A stretch of DNA of 64,000 nucleotides from Agromyces sp. Root81 (GCF_001429165.1 NZ_LMIR01000002.1:1601261-1665260), one strand, 5' to 3'. Counted from the first letter of the stretch, positions 1 through 8,545 are shown. The notes: a model not told the origin generated them from the sequence alone. Numbers and translations: made by a program.

Positions 1-267
1 GATCGAGACGATGAGCTGGTCGGCGGTCTTCTGGTGCACGACCTTCCAGAGCTCGACGATGCCCGCGGCGCGCTGGTCGTCGTCGGGCTCGAGCGTCGTG
101 AGGGTGCACGGCGGGCTCATCCAGTTGAGCGGCTTGTAGCTGCCGCCGTCGGAGTGCACGAGGAGGCTTCCGTCGCCCTTCACCATCAGCAGGCGGGTGG
201 CGAGCGGGAGATGAGCCGCGAGGCGTCCGGCGTAGTCGACGGAGCAGCGGGCGATGACGAGACGCAC
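1..267 (-). CDS. nucS: NucS/EndoMS mismatch-specific endonuclease, N-terminal 89 residues (runs off window)
   Basis: The first 89 codons, from a GTG start, read [20 protein letters not shown] and continue through a [13 protein letters not shown] segment, which is the characteristic N-terminal DNA-binding half of NucS. In actinobacteria, which lack MutS/MutL, NucS cuts both strands at mismatches and is responsible for mutation avoidance. The RecB-like catalytic domain lies beyond the window edge, so its active-site residues cannot be checked. The gene points away from the MFS gene, with a gap of about 50 bp. Confidence 0.93.
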   Translation of the reverse strand, partial: MRLVIARCSVDYAGRLAAHLPLATRLLMVKGDGSLLVHSDGGSYKPLNWMSPPCTLTTLEPDDDQRAAGIVELWKVVHQKTADQLIVSI

Positions 268-315
268 CTGTCGAGTGTACGGCGACCGACGGTGTTCGAC
301 GGTCTGGCGCGGGCG

Positions 316-1617
316 TCAGGCCTCGGCGGTGGGGCCGTCGGATTCGCCGCCCGTGGCACCGGGCATGCGCGAGCGCTCGCGGGCCGCGGGAGCCGCGAGC
401 CCGGCCATGACCATGAGCACCAGGATCACGAGCAGGGCGTTCAGCAGCCCGAACTGCTCGCCGAGGAAGCCGATGAACGGCGGGCCGACGAGGAAGGCGC
501 AGTAGCCGATGATCGCCACGGCGCTCACACGGGCGGCGGCCTGGGCGCGGTCGGGCACGTCGGCTGCTGCGGACATGCCGACCGGGAAGCCCATCGACGC
601 GCCGATGCCCCACAGGATCGTGCCGATGACGATCACCCACACCTCGGTGCCGAAGATGAAGAGGCTGAGTCCCGCCACGCCGGTCGCCGCGAGCACGCGG
701 AGCGTCGTGACGCGGCCGAACCGGTCGACGAGCGGTCCGCCGAGTACACGTGCCGTCGTCATCGACACGGCGAAGACCGTGAAGATCGCGGCACCCACGG
801 CGGGGTCGAAGCCGTGGCCGTCGACCGCCGCGAGTGTGAGCCAGTCGTTCGCCGATCCCTCGGCGAACGACATGCCGAGCATGATGACGCCGATGAGGAG
901 CAGTCGCACGTCGCCCCAGACCTTGAGGCCGTCGAGGAATCGCTCCGTCCACGGGCGTGCGGATGCGGCATCCGCACGCTCATCGGCGACAGCCGGGTCG
1001 CCGAGCTCGCTGCGCTTGGGCACGAACCGCACCGACACGATCGCGCCGATCGCGACGACGGCGGCGATCGTGGAGAGGTGCGCGACGACCGGGATCGCGA
1101 GTGCGGCCGCTGCGGCCGCCAGGCCCGCGCCCGCGACCGTGCCGAACGAGAAGAACGCGTGCATGAGCGGCATCACGGTCCTGGCGAGCTCGCGCTCGGC
1201 CTCTGCGCCCTCGACGTTCATCATGACGTCGACCGCGCCGTTGCCGAAACCGGCGAACGCGAGCCCGATCACGATGAGCGGGATGGACGGCAGCAGTGAG
1301 CCGCCGACACCGATGAACACGAGCCCGAGCGAGACGGCGATGAGTGAGCCCGCCATGCCGACGCGTGCACCGAAGCGGGCCATGAGCGGGGGAGCGGCGA
1401 TGAGGCCGAGGACCGCGGCGATGGACCCCGCGAGGATGACGAGGCCGACGCCCTGGGTGCTGAGCCCGGTCTCGTCGCGCACTTCGGGGAGGCGGGCGAC
1501 CCAGCTCGCGAGGCTGAGCCCCGAGAGGAAGAAGATCGCGAAGACGGCGTTGCGCCAGGCGAGGAGTTCGCGGCGTGCGCGGTTCGTGGTGGAGGTCGCG
1601 CGGAGGTGGTCGGTCAT
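316..1617 (-). CDS. MFS transporter (YbjJ/fucose-permease-like), 433 aa
   Basis: Twelve hydrophobic segments span almost the whole protein. A cytoplasmic loop near the middle carries charged residues (PKRSELGD) and links two six-helix halves, as in major facilitator transporters. The N-terminal motif SWVARLPEVRDETGLS and the second-half FGRVTTLR loop resemble the YbjJ/sugar-permease branch. The substrate cannot be read from sequence. The ATG at 1617 is preferred because it begins just before the first membrane helix; the frame stays open further upstream but encodes low-complexity Thr/Asp/Arg repeats. No strong Shine-Dalgarno sequence is visible. A 16-bp palindrome about 100 bp upstream shares its core with the site before the LacI-family gene at 7224, which suggests sugar-linked control. 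Confidence 0.85.
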   Translation of the reverse strand: MTDHLRATSTTNRARRELLAWRNAVFAIFFLSGLSLASWVARLPEVRDETGLSTQGVGLVILAGSIAAVLGLIAAPPLMARFGARVGMAGSLIAVSLGLVFIGVGGSLLPSIPLIVIGLAFAGFGNGAVDVMMNVEGAEAERELARTVMPLMHAFFSFGTVAGAGLAAAAAALAIPVVAHLSTIAAVVAIGAIVSVRFVPKRSELGDPAVADERADAASARPWTERFLDGLKVWGDVRLLLIGVIMLGMSFAEGSANDWLTLAAVDGHGFDPAVGAAIFTVFAVSMTTARVLGGPLVDRFGRVTTLRVLAATGVAGLSLFIFGTEVWVIVIGTILWGIGASMGFPVGMSAAADVPDRAQAAARVSAVAIIGYCAFLVGPPFIGFLGEQFGLLNALLVILVLMVMAGLAAPAARERSRMPGATGGESDGPTAEA

Positions 1618-1620
1618 CGT

Positions 1621-1687
1621 TCGGCTTCTGTCGTCGTGTCGTTCTGTCGTCGTGTCGGTGTCGGTGTCGTGTCGGTGTCGTCGAGTC
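1621..1687. repeat. GTC/TGTCG-rich simple repeat in the MFS leader
   Basis: The 67 bp directly upstream of the MFS start are built from TGTCGTCG and GTGTCGGTGTCG units, including a nearly perfect duplication of TGTCGTCGTGTCG. It lies in the untranslated leader of the minus-strand gene and could change length by slippage. I see no protein-coding role. Confidence 0.7.
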
Positions 1688-1713
1688 GGTCTCGCCGGGC
1701 CGCTCGAGCGGCG

Positions 1714-1729
1714 ATCGAATCGATTCGAT
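1714..1729. promoter_or_regulatory. 16-bp perfect palindrome, LacI-type operator candidate
   Basis: ATCGAATCGATTCGAT is perfectly self-complementary and has the CG-centred form typical of LacI-family operators. Its 12-bp core CGAATCGATTCG recurs at 7196-7207 directly in front of the LacI-family gene. It lies 97 bp upstream of the MFS start and downstream of the collagenase stop. Control of the MFS gene by that regulator is inferred. Confidence 0.55.
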
Positions 1730-1835
1730 TCGGTGATCAGTGAACGATATCCGTCGCGAGGTCGAACCGCAACCGGCACGGCGACGGCCGTGCGGTCCGG
1801 GAACCCCCGAGCCGCACGGCCGCCCTGTCGCAGGA

Positions 1836-4451
1836 TCAGTAGCTGGCGGTGACCGTCACCCCCGCGAAGTCCTCGACCCCGGTCAGGCCGACGTAGTTCC
1901 ACCCGGCTGCGGGCCAGGCCACCACGACGCTCTCCTCGTTGCTGCCGGGGGTCGTCGAGCGCGCGACGTGCGCGTTCGCGTCGGCCCAGCCGTAGCAGTC
2001 GTAATAGAGGTCGGCGTCTCCGGTGCCGCCGGTCGTCGTGACGGTCACCTGTGCGGTGTCCGCCGGAATCCAGATGAACAGCGAGTCGGTGTCGCCGCGC
2101 TTGGCGGAGCGCCGGGAGCGGCTGCAGTCATCGTCGAGCTGGCGGACATCGGATCCCGTGCACTCCGGGAGTGCCGGGGTGCCGTCGTCCGCGACCGTGA
2201 CGGGGAGGGTGACCGTGCCGGTCGCACCGTCGTCGTCGGTCACCGTGAGCGTGACCGAGTACGTGCCGGCCGCGGCGAAGGCGATCGAGGGGTTCGCCTC
2301 GGTCGACTCCTGTCCGTCGCCGAACTGCCACTTGCGTGAGGCGATCGTGCCGTCCTCGTCGGTCGACGAGTCGGTGAAGCCGACGTTCAGGCCGTCGATC
2401 GAAATGGCGAACGACGCCACCGGCACGCGGTTGACCGGGTCGGTGCCGCCACCGAGATCGGCGCTGCAGTCGCCCGCCGCGCACCGCGTCAGGTACGCCG
2501 CGAACTCGGCGTCGTACCGCGTGCCGATCGTGTCGGTGATGTAGGTGCGCGCCGCGTCCCAGTCGCCGGCGCGGTACGAGCCGAGGATGGTCTGCAGCTC
2601 GCTCGGGCGCTCGTTGAGCATGAACGCCGCGGCGAGGTACCCCCAGCGGTAGACCCGCTCCTGGCCGTGGTCGTAGTTCGTGTCGAAGAGCTGGCTGAGC
2701 GTGTAGGTGCCCTGCGCGGCCGCCGCCTGCGCGGCCGTGTTGTCCTCACCCCGGTAGTGGTACGAGATGAACTCGGCGAAGCCCTCGACCCACCAGATCG
2801 TGGGCGTCTGCATGCCCTCCTCGAAGTCGCCGTGCATGTTGAAGCGGCCGTCGAGGTAGTGCGTGTACTCGTGGTTGAGGTTCCACACCGCGAACGCCGG
2901 GCGAAGCCACTCGGCCTCGTAGGCGATGAACCGCGCGACGTTGTCGGCGGCCGAGGGGTCGCCCTCGAGGTACATGCCGCCGTTGTTGGTGTCGATGCCG
3001 AAGATCGCACCCGCGTAGCTCTGGTAGTCGCTGCTCGAGTCGAACACGACCACCTCGATGCTGGAGTTCACATCGTTCGGCACCGCCCCCGGGTCCTTCG
3101 CGACCGCGTGGAAGTACTGGTCCTGCGCGAGCAGGCTCGAGCAGGACGCGGCGAGCTGCTCGGCGCTGATCTCCTGGGCGCGGATCGTGATGCCCCCGGA
3201 GCAGTCGTGCTCGGTGACGAGGACGGCGTCGGCGACCCGCTCGCCGAGGTTGCAGGTGCCGTAGTCGGCGCACGCCTCGGGGTCGTAGTAGTTCGCCATC
3301 TGGCCGAGTGCGACCCACAACTGCGCGGTCGGTCCGTCGAGCGAGGTCCGCGTGAGCAGGTCGGCGACGAGCGGCTTCGCCGTTGCGCGCACCGAGTCGT
3401 CGCCGAGGAAGCGGGCGAGCTCGCGACCCGCGTTCGTCGGCAGGAAGGCCGAGTCGCCGCCGAGCCGGTCGAGGTGGGCGACGGCGAAGTCGTGCAGCGT
3501 CGTGAGGAGCGACGGATCCGCGGCCACGGCAGCGACGAACTCGGGCACCTGGTGGCCGCGGAACAGCACCGTGAACACGTTGTTCACGGCGTTGCGCATC
3601 CACCACAGCGCCTCGTACTCGGCGTCGTACTCGGTGAGCAGCCGCTCGACGACATCGAGGTAGCGGTCGTTGAGCACGGCGCTGTCGATGAGGATGACGG
3701 CCTCGCCGAGCACCTCGCCGTTGGCGTCGGTGACGTCGCGCGAGCGCGGGTTGCCGAAGAAGGCGTCGAGCGCACCGGCCGCCGCGTTCGACAGCGACGA
3801 TCCGTACTCGCCCACGTTCTCGGCGTCGTAGAACTGCACGAAGTACCCCGCCCGGAGGAACAGCACGAGCTGGCCCGCCGACGTGGAGTTGTCGCCGGGG
3901 TAGGCGCCCGCGACGCTGCTGAGCGCGTTCGCGACGGTGATCATCTGCGCTTCCGCGAAGATCGCCTTGGCGTCGGCGCCCTTCACCAGGAACAGCGAGT
4001 TGATGCAGTCCATCGGGCTCGCGGTGACGAGGTCGACGAGCGACTGGCCGCTCGCCGCAGCGAAGTCCGCGGTCGAGCAGGTGTCGGCGGCCGCCTGTCG
4101 GGCCGATGCAGCGCCGGGGCTGCCGGCCGACGGTCGCTCGGGAACGGCGACATCTTCACCGGCCTCGGTGCGGTGCACCTCGGTGTTCGCCGTCAGTGGT
4201 GCCGCCGGCTCGGGGTCGAGCTCGGGCGCGAGCGCATCGCTGGAGCCCGTGGCTGCGGCGCCTCCGGTATCGGCCGCCGGGCCGGAGCCCGACGGCACCG
4301 GATCGGGCGGTGCTGTCGGGCCGGAGCCCGACGGCACCGGATCCGGTGGTGGTGCGGCGTTGGCCCCGAGCGGGGCGCCGAGGCTGAATGCGAGTACGAG
4401 CGACAGCGCGATGGCTGTGCCGGTTCCGCGTCGTCGGATGGGTTGGGTCAT
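1836..4451 (-). CDS. Secreted M9 microbial collagenase with PKD and PPC domains, 871 aa
   Basis: A Sec signal peptide (ending near LGANA at about residue 31) is followed by a Pro/Gly/Ser linker with two 13-residue repeats, the M9 N-terminal activator domain (about 95-400) and a catalytic domain. The zinc motif HEYTH begins near residue 527, followed by YLDGRF, and the third ligand Glu sits in WWVEGFAEF about 30 residues on, as in Vibrio and Clostridium collagenases. A PKD domain (FGDGQESTEANP) and a C-terminal bacterial pre-peptidase (PPC) domain follow; these normally bind collagen or wall material. It should hydrolyse collagen-like or gelatinous protein outside the cell. The ATG at 4451 was chosen because the signal peptide starts there. 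The gene stands alone on its strand. Confidence 0.92.
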   Translation of the reverse strand: MTQPIRRRGTGTAIALSLVLAFSLGAPLGANAAPPPDPVPSGSGPTAPPDPVPSGSGPAADTGGAAATGSSDALAPELDPEPAAPLTANTEVHRTEAGEDVAVPERPSAGSPGAASARQAAADTCSTADFAAASGQSLVDLVTASPMDCINSLFLVKGADAKAIFAEAQMITVANALSSVAGAYPGDNSTSAGQLVLFLRAGYFVQFYDAENVGEYGSSLSNAAAGALDAFFGNPRSRDVTDANGEVLGEAVILIDSAVLNDRYLDVVERLLTEYDAEYEALWWMRNAVNNVFTVLFRGHQVPEFVAAVAADPSLLTTLHDFAVAHLDRLGGDSAFLPTNAGRELARFLGDDSVRATAKPLVADLLTRTSLDGPTAQLWVALGQMANYYDPEACADYGTCNLGERVADAVLVTEHDCSGGITIRAQEISAEQLAASCSSLLAQDQYFHAVAKDPGAVPNDVNSSIEVVVFDSSSDYQSYAGAIFGIDTNNGGMYLEGDPSAADNVARFIAYEAEWLRPAFAVWNLNHEYTHYLDGRFNMHGDFEEGMQTPTIWWVEGFAEFISYHYRGEDNTAAQAAAAQGTYTLSQLFDTNYDHGQERVYRWGYLAAAFMLNERPSELQTILGSYRAGDWDAARTYITDTIGTRYDAEFAAYLTRCAAGDCSADLGGGTDPVNRVPVASFAISIDGLNVGFTDSSTDEDGTIASRKWQFGDGQESTEANPSIAFAAAGTYSVTLTVTDDDGATGTVTLPVTVADDGTPALPECTGSDVRQLDDDCSRSRRSAKRGDTDSLFIWIPADTAQVTVTTTGGTGDADLYYDCYGWADANAHVARSTTPGSNEESVVVAWPAAGWNYVGLTGVEDFAGVTVTASY
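4278..4343. repeat. 39-bp direct repeat encoding the collagenase linker
   Basis: A 27-bp identical block occurs at 4278-4304 and 4317-4343, a period of 39 bp or 13 codons. It encodes two copies of PDPVPSGSGP behind the signal peptide. This is a typical flexible Pro-rich spacer and a site where the number of units may vary between strains. Confidence 0.85.
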
Positions 4452-4484
4452 CGTCGACTCCTGAATCGTGTGCTGCGGATCGAA

Positions 4485-4503
4485 GAACCGGCACTGCCGG
4501 TTC
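4485..4503. promoter_or_regulatory. Perfect inverted repeat in the collagenase leader
   Basis: GAACCGGC and GCCGGTTC flank a 3-bp spacer. The element sits 34 bp upstream of the collagenase start. It could be an operator or an mRNA hairpin; nothing in the sequence decides between these. Confidence 0.45.
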
Positions 4504-4570
4504 CCGACCCTGTGCGATCTCCGACCCCCCGGCCGGAGTGGTGCATCTTCTTCGATGCACCGCGGACATA

Positions 4571-4586
4571 GTGTCATATATCACAC
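4571..4586. promoter_or_regulatory. GTGT-N-ATATAT-N-ACAC operator candidate
   Basis: GTGTCATATATCACAC matches its own reverse complement at 14 of 16 positions. It lies in the only AT-rich island of the region, in the position of a promoter. The form resembles GntR-type operators, but the regulator is unknown. It could serve the collagenase, tdh-kbl, or both. Confidence 0.45.
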
Positions 4587-4652
4587 GTCACGCGCTACAT
4601 TATGTTCGGCCGGTCGCTGTCGCGCATCGCGTCCAGCGCCCGCTTCCGGCTG

Positions 4653-4672
4653 ACGGATGCCGCGGCATCCGT
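4653..4672. repeat. 20-bp perfect palindrome ACGGATGCCG/CGGCATCCGT
   Basis: The two halves are exact reverse complements with no spacer. Each half contains the GGATGC/GCATCC motif that is very common throughout this window. It lies about 100 bp before tdh and may be a protein site or a chance pairing of the abundant motif. Confidence 0.5.
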
Positions 4673-4773
4673 GGCACCATGAACTGACTGGCGCTCGGGC
4701 GTCCGGACACGATCCGGCCCCGACCCAGAGCCGAACACCCCCGGCTCGCGACCTGAGAACAATGAGGTAATCG

Positions 4774-5817
4774 ATGAAGGCCCTCTATAAACCCGCCCCC
4801 GGCGCCGGCCTGGAGTACGTCGATCGGCCCGAGCCCGAGACGGGCCCCGCCGACGTGAAGATCCGGGTGCTGCGCACCGGTATCTGCGGCACCGACCTGC
4901 ACATCGAGAAGTGGGACGACTGGGCCGCGTCGACGATCGCCGTACCCCTCATCCCCGGCCACGAGTTCTACGGCGAGGTCGTCGAGGTCGGGCCGCTCGT
5001 GCACGACGTCGCCGTCGGCGACCGGGTCTCGGGCGAGGGGCACATCGTCTGCGGCATGTGCCGCAACTGCCGTGCCGGTCGCCGCCAGATGTGCATCCGC
5101 ACGAAGGGCGTGGGCCTCCACCGCGACGGCGCGTTCGCGGAGTACGTCGTGCTGCCCGGCGAGAACGTCTGGGTGCACCACGCCGACATCGAGCCCGAGG
5201 TGGGTGCGATCTTCGACCCGTTCGGCAACGCCGTGCACACCGCGCTCGCCTTCTCCGTCGTGGGCGAAGACGTGCTCGTCACGGGCTGCGGCCCGATCGG
5301 CCTGATGTCGATCGCCGTCGCCCGCCACGTCGGCGCCCGGTTCATCGTCGCGACCGACGTCTCGCCGGCCCGCCTCGAGCTCGCGCTCTCGATGGGCGCC
5401 GACGCCGTCGTCGACGTCTCGAAGGAGCGGGTGCGTTCCGCGCAGGAGCGGCTCGGCATGCGCGAGGGCTTCGACGTCGGCTTCGAGATGTCGGGCTCGC
5501 CGAAGGCGCTGCCCGAGATGATCGAGAACATGAACCACGGCGGCCGGATGGCGCTGCTCGGCCTGCCCGCCGAGCCCTTCGCGATCGACTGGGGCAAGGT
5601 CGTCACGCACATGCTCACCATGAAGGGCATCTACGGGCGCGAGATGTTCGAGACCTGGAACTCGATGAGCGCGATGCTGCAGACGAGCTCGGAGCTACGC
5701 TCGCGGGTCGCCTCGATCATCAGCGACCGCTACCCGGCGCGCGAGTGGCGCACGGCGTTCGACGCGGCCGCCTCGGGCGGCGTCGGCAAGGTCATCCTCG
5801 ACTGGACGGAGCTGTAG
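4774..5817 (+). CDS. tdh: L-threonine 3-dehydrogenase, 347 aa
   Basis: This is a zinc-dependent medium-chain dehydrogenase that oxidises L-threonine to 2-amino-3-oxobutyrate with NAD+. Visible signatures are the catalytic zinc region [13 protein letters not shown], the [12 protein letters not shown] segment, the structural zinc cysteine cluster [15 protein letters not shown], the Rossmann loop [11 protein letters not shown] and the family tail motif [11 protein letters not shown]. The length matches the family. The stop is 2 bp from the ATG of kbl, so the two enzymes of the threonine-to-glycine pathway are co-transcribed. Confidence 0.97.
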   Translation: MKALYKPAPGAGLEYVDRPEPETGPADVKIRVLRTGICGTDLHIEKWDDWAASTIAVPLIPGHEFYGEVVEVGPLVHDVAVGDRVSGEGHIVCGMCRNCRAGRRQMCIRTKGVGLHRDGAFAEYVVLPGENVWVHHADIEPEVGAIFDPFGNAVHTALAFSVVGEDVLVTGCGPIGLMSIAVARHVGARFIVATDVSPARLELALSMGADAVVDVSKERVRSAQERLGMREGFDVGFEMSGSPKALPEMIENMNHGGRMALLGLPAEPFAIDWGKVVTHMLTMKGIYGREMFETWNSMSAMLQTSSELRSRVASIISDRYPAREWRTAFDAAASGGVGKVILDWTEL

Positions 5818-5819
5818 AC

Positions 5820-7007
5820 ATGTACGGAACGGTGAAGGAGCAGCTGCGCGCCGAGCTCGACGAGATCGAGGCCGCCGGCCTCACGAAGCGCGAGCGCGGC
5901 ATCCACGGTCCGCAGTCCTCGGAGATCGAGGTCGCGGGGCGCGAGGTGCTGAACTTCTGTGCGAACAACTACCTGGGGCTCGCGAACGACCCGCGCATCG
6001 TCGCGGCGGCGCACGCCGGCCTCGACGACTGGGGCTACGGGCTCGCGAGCGTGCGGTTCATCTGCGGCACGCAGGAGCTGCACCTCGAACTCGAGCGCCG
6101 TGTCTCCGACTTCCTCGGCTACGACGACACGATCCTCTTCTCCTCGTGCTTCGACGCGAACGGCGGCGTCTTCGAGGTGCTCTTCGGGCCCGACGACGCG
6201 ATCATCTCCGACGAGCTGAACCACGCCTCGATCATCGACGGCATCCGTCTCTCGAAGGCCCGCCGGTACCGGTACAAGAACCGCGACCTCGCCGACCTCG
6301 AGGCGCAGCTGATCGCGGCATCCGATGCCCGTCGCCGCGTGATCGTGACCGACGGCGTCTTCTCGATGGACGGCTACATCGCGCCCCTCGCCGAGATCTG
6401 CGACCTCGCCGACCAGTACGACGCGCTCGTCTTCGTCGACGACTCGCACGCCGTGGGCTTCGTCGGCGAGCACGGCCGGGGCACGCCGGAGCACTGCGGC
6501 GTCGAGGGCCGGGTCGACATCACGACCGGCACGTTCGGCAAGGCGCTCGGCGGGGCATCCGGCGGGTACGTCGCCGCCCGCCAGGAGATCGTCGACCTGC
6601 TGCGCCAGCGCGCGCGGCCCTACCTCTTCTCGAACACGCTCGCCCCGGCGATCGTGGCGGGAACGATCCAGGCGCTCGAACTGCTCGCCTCCTCGGGTGA
6701 GCTTCGGTCGCGGCTGCGCGCGAACTCGGCCTTGTTCCGCTCCCTCATGACGGATGCCTCGTTCGAGCTGCTGCCCGGCGAGCACCCGATCGTGCCGGTG
6801 ATGTTCGGCGACGCCGCGCTCACCGCGCGCATGGCCGACGCGCTGCAGCGGCACGGGGTGTACGTCACGGCGTTCAGCTTCCCGGTCGTGCCGCGCGGGG
6901 CCGCGCGCATCCGCGTGCAGCTGTCGGCGGCGCACTCCGACGAGGAGATCCGCCGCTGCGTCGCCGCCTTCGTGGCCGCCCGCGACGAGGTGGCCGCGCC
7001 GGCCTGA
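5820..7007 (+). CDS. kbl: Glycine C-acetyltransferase (2-amino-3-ketobutyrate CoA ligase), 395 aa
   Basis: A PLP-dependent alpha-oxoamine synthase that splits 2-amino-3-oxobutyrate with CoA into glycine and acetyl-CoA, the step after Tdh. The PLP lysine lies in [24 protein letters not shown] and [10 protein letters not shown] are family hallmarks. The ATG at 5820 begins 2 bp after the tdh stop, implying translational coupling. The C-terminal part ([18 protein letters not shown]) is complete. Confidence 0.97.
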   Translation: MYGTVKEQLRAELDEIEAAGLTKRERGIHGPQSSEIEVAGREVLNFCANNYLGLANDPRIVAAAHAGLDDWGYGLASVRFICGTQELHLELERRVSDFLGYDDTILFSSCFDANGGVFEVLFGPDDAIISDELNHASIIDGIRLSKARRYRYKNRDLADLEAQLIAASDARRRVIVTDGVFSMDGYIAPLAEICDLADQYDALVFVDDSHAVGFVGEHGRGTPEHCGVEGRVDITTGTFGKALGGASGGYVAARQEIVDLLRQRARPYLFSNTLAPAIVAGTIQALELLASSGELRSRLRANSALFRSLMTDASFELLPGEHPIVPVMFGDAALTARMADALQRHGVYVTAFSFPVVPRGAARIRVQLSAAHSDEEIRRCVAAFVAARDEVAAPA

Positions 7008-7023
7008 GCCCGGTTCCCGGTGT

Positions 7024-7046
7024 CGCCCGCGGGTAGGCCGCGGGCG
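7024..7046. terminator. Hairpin after kbl, probable terminator
   Basis: CGCCCGCGG and CCGCGGGCG form a perfect 9-bp stem around the loop GTAGG, 17 bp after the kbl stop. There is no T-run, which is usual for terminators in this GC-rich group. Confidence 0.6.
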
Positions 7047-7082
7047 GCTCGGAATCGCACCACCCGCCAGCTGATCATTCCC

Positions 7083-7148
7083 GCGGATATACGATCCGCC
7101 GCGCCGCAGGAGACGTCCGGTCGGCGGCGTGTCCGATCGTATATCCGC
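7083..7148. promoter_or_regulatory. Two inverted copies of a 14-bp site between kbl and the LacI-type gene
   Basis: GCGGATATACGATC at 7083-7096 is repeated exactly in reverse complement at 7135-7148, with 38 bp between. Each copy contains TATACGATC, AT-rich for this genome, and the left copy carries its own CGGAT/ATCCG arms. The layout suggests a pair of operators spaced for looping or cooperative binding, possibly for a GntR-type regulator. Confidence 0.5.
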
Positions 7149-7195
7149 AGATCGGTTGGGGCGCCGGCGGCGTCGACGCCGCGGTCCGTGCCGCT

Positions 7196-7207
7196 CGAAT
7201 CGATTCG
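7196..7207. promoter_or_regulatory. LacI-type operator overlapping the regulator's own promoter
   Basis: CGAATCGATTCG is a perfect palindrome ending 3 bp before a -10-like TAGAAT and 16 bp before the ATG of the LacI-family gene. The same 12 bp lie in the 16-bp palindrome at 1714-1729. Autoregulation is the natural reading. Confidence 0.65.
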
Positions 7208-7210
7208 GCC

Positions 7211-7216
7211 TAGAAT
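7211..7216 (+). promoter_or_regulatory. -10 element TAGAAT, probably giving a leaderless transcript
   Basis: TAGAAT ends 7 bp before the ATG at 7224. Transcription would therefore start at or next to the start codon, and no Shine-Dalgarno sequence is present. The operator at 7196 occupies the -35/-10 spacer. Confidence 0.5.
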
Positions 7217-7223
7217 CGGGCGC

Positions 7224-8294
7224 ATGCAGCCCGACGCCGCTCCCCGTCCGACGCTCGCCGATGTCGCGGCCCGCGCCGGCGTCTCGCCGTCGACGGCCTC
7301 GCTCGCCTTCAGCGGATCCGGCCCCGTGTCGGATGCCACGAAGGAACGTGTGCTCGCCGCGGCGTCCGAACTCGGCTACGCCGGCCCCGACCCCCGCGCC
7401 CGGTCGCTGCGTCGCGGACGCTCGGGCATCGTCGGCGTGGTGCTCGAGGAGCGCGTGCGCGCGGCGTTCCTCGACCCCGTGAAGATCCAGATGCTCGACG
7501 GCATCTCCGAGGGCATCGCCCCGCTCGGCGCCGGCCTCCTGCTCCTCACCGACACCGGCGAACCCGGCGAGCACGCCGTCAGCATCGAGAGCGCGCCGGT
7601 CGACGCCGTCGTGCTCATCGGCTGCAGCCCGCGCCTCGCCGACTCGATCGAGGCGCTGCGACGCCGCGGCATCCCGGCCGTCGCGATCGAGGGGGAGACC
7701 GGCGAGGACATCCCCGAGATCTCGATCGACAACCTCCAGGCGACCCGGCGCGGCGCCGAGTACCTGCGGCAGTTGGGGCACACGGATGTCGCGATCGTGA
7801 CGCTGCCGTTCGACGCCGCCCGCACCCGGGGTCCGATCACCGAGGAGCTGCTGCGGTCGAGCACGGCCGCGACGGCGAGCCAGCGGCTCGCGGGCGCCCG
7901 CGAGATCTTCCCCGAGGCGACGGGCCGGGTCGCCGGCGCGAGCTCGATCGAGGAAGGCCTCGAGGCCGCGCGGGCCCTGCTCGCCGATCCCGCCCGACGC
8001 CCGACGGCCGTCATCGCGCAGAGCGACCTGCTCGCCGCCGGCGTCATCCAGGCGGCCGAGGAGCTGGGGCTGCAGGTGCCGGCCGACCTCAGTGTGCTCG
8101 GCTTCGACGGCATCCGCGTCGACGGCCTGCAGCACGACCTCACGACGCTCGCCCAGCCCTCGGTCGCGAAGGGCCGGGCGGCGGGCGAGGCGGTCGTGCA
8201 GATGCTCTCGGGCGAGCCGCCCGCCTCGCGGTGCTTCACGAGCACGCTGCACGTGGGCGACACGACGGCGGCGCCGCGGGCCTCGGCGGACTGA
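7224..8294 (+). CDS. LacI-family transcriptional regulator, 356 aa
   Basis: The N-terminal helix-turn-helix PTLADVAARAGVSPSTASLAFSG and the hinge-helix region (about residues 8-60) are followed by a periplasmic-binding-protein-like effector domain ending in the dimer region. The family mostly senses sugars or derivatives and represses transport and catabolic genes. The effector is not deducible. Its own promoter carries a palindrome also found before the MFS gene at 1617, so that transporter is a candidate target. Tdh/kbl upstream are metabolically unrelated to typical LacI targets. Confidence 0.9.
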   Translation: MQPDAAPRPTLADVAARAGVSPSTASLAFSGSGPVSDATKERVLAAASELGYAGPDPRARSLRRGRSGIVGVVLEERVRAAFLDPVKIQMLDGISEGIAPLGAGLLLLTDTGEPGEHAVSIESAPVDAVVLIGCSPRLADSIEALRRRGIPAVAIEGETGEDIPEISIDNLQATRRGAEYLRQLGHTDVAIVTLPFDAARTRGPITEELLRSSTAATASQRLAGAREIFPEATGRVAGASSIEEGLEAARALLADPARRPTAVIAQSDLLAAGVIQAAEELGLQVPADLSVLGFDGIRVDGLQHDLTTLAQPSVAKGRAAGEAVVQMLSGEPPASRCFTSTLHVGDTTAAPRASAD

Positions 8295-8346
8295 CGCACC
8301 TCGCCAGGCGCACCCTCGCCAGGCGCACCCCCGCCTGACGCACCCC
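8295..8346. repeat. Short tandem repeat after the LacI-type gene
   Basis: Imperfect units of about 15 bp built on CGCACC-TCGCCAGG follow the stop codon directly, two good copies plus a diverged third. No coding or hairpin role is evident. Confidence 0.6.
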
Positions 8347-8391
8347 AGCCCCTCGCCGTACCCAGCCACCCGTCGCGCCCTCGCCTGCGAG

Positions 8392-8449
8392 CGAGATGAC
8401 GCATGTTGTCGGTACGGGCCGCGTCATTGCGACAACTTCTGGCATCTCG
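8392..8449. repeat. 58-bp imperfect palindrome with GTTGTCG/CGACAAC arms
   Basis: CGAGATG-N6-GTTGTCG at 8392-8411 is mirrored by CGACAAC-N6-CATCTCG at 8430-8449. The arms pair at 14 of 20 positions around an 18-bp middle. It lies between the LacI-type gene and the ABC operon, and may act as terminator, REP-like element or binding site. The TTGTCG half-site also occurs in the hemE-upstream repeats. Confidence 0.5.
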
Positions 8450-8507
8450 ACCCACTCGGCGCCCCGCCGCATCCGTCTCGCACCTGCCGTTAGCGTTCCG
8501 TTAGGAA

Positions 8508-8527
8508 GATTCACAAATTTGTGAATC
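8508..8527. promoter_or_regulatory. 20-bp perfect palindrome, operator of the ABC exporter operon
   Basis: GATTCACAAATTTGTGAATC is exactly self-complementary and AT-rich. It ends 18 bp before the ATG of the ATPase gene, in the promoter position. The operon's last gene encodes a MarR-type regulator, the most likely ligand-responsive repressor acting here. Confidence 0.7.
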
Positions 8528-8545
8528 AAGCGTAGTGTCGGCCTC

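Larger units (their letters stand above)
4452..4773. other. Divergent intergenic region between collagenase and tdh
   Basis: These 322 bp hold no gene. They contain, in order, a hairpin in the collagenase leader (4485-4503), an AT-rich island with an imperfect palindrome (4571-4586), possible -10 elements on both strands around 4596-4604, a 20-bp perfect palindrome (4653-4672), and the tdh ribosome binding region GAGG about 12 bp before its ATG. Confidence 0.7.

Noticed and set aside
2667..4571. 634-codon open frame on the plus strand opposite the collagenase
   Set aside because: Arg/Glu/Val-rich translation with no domain, produced by high GC opposite a gene with clear M9 motifs.
5730..8369. 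879-codon open frame on the minus strand opposite kbl and the LacI-type gene
   Set aside because: Antisense artefact; low-complexity Arg/Asp/Glu sequence with no motif.
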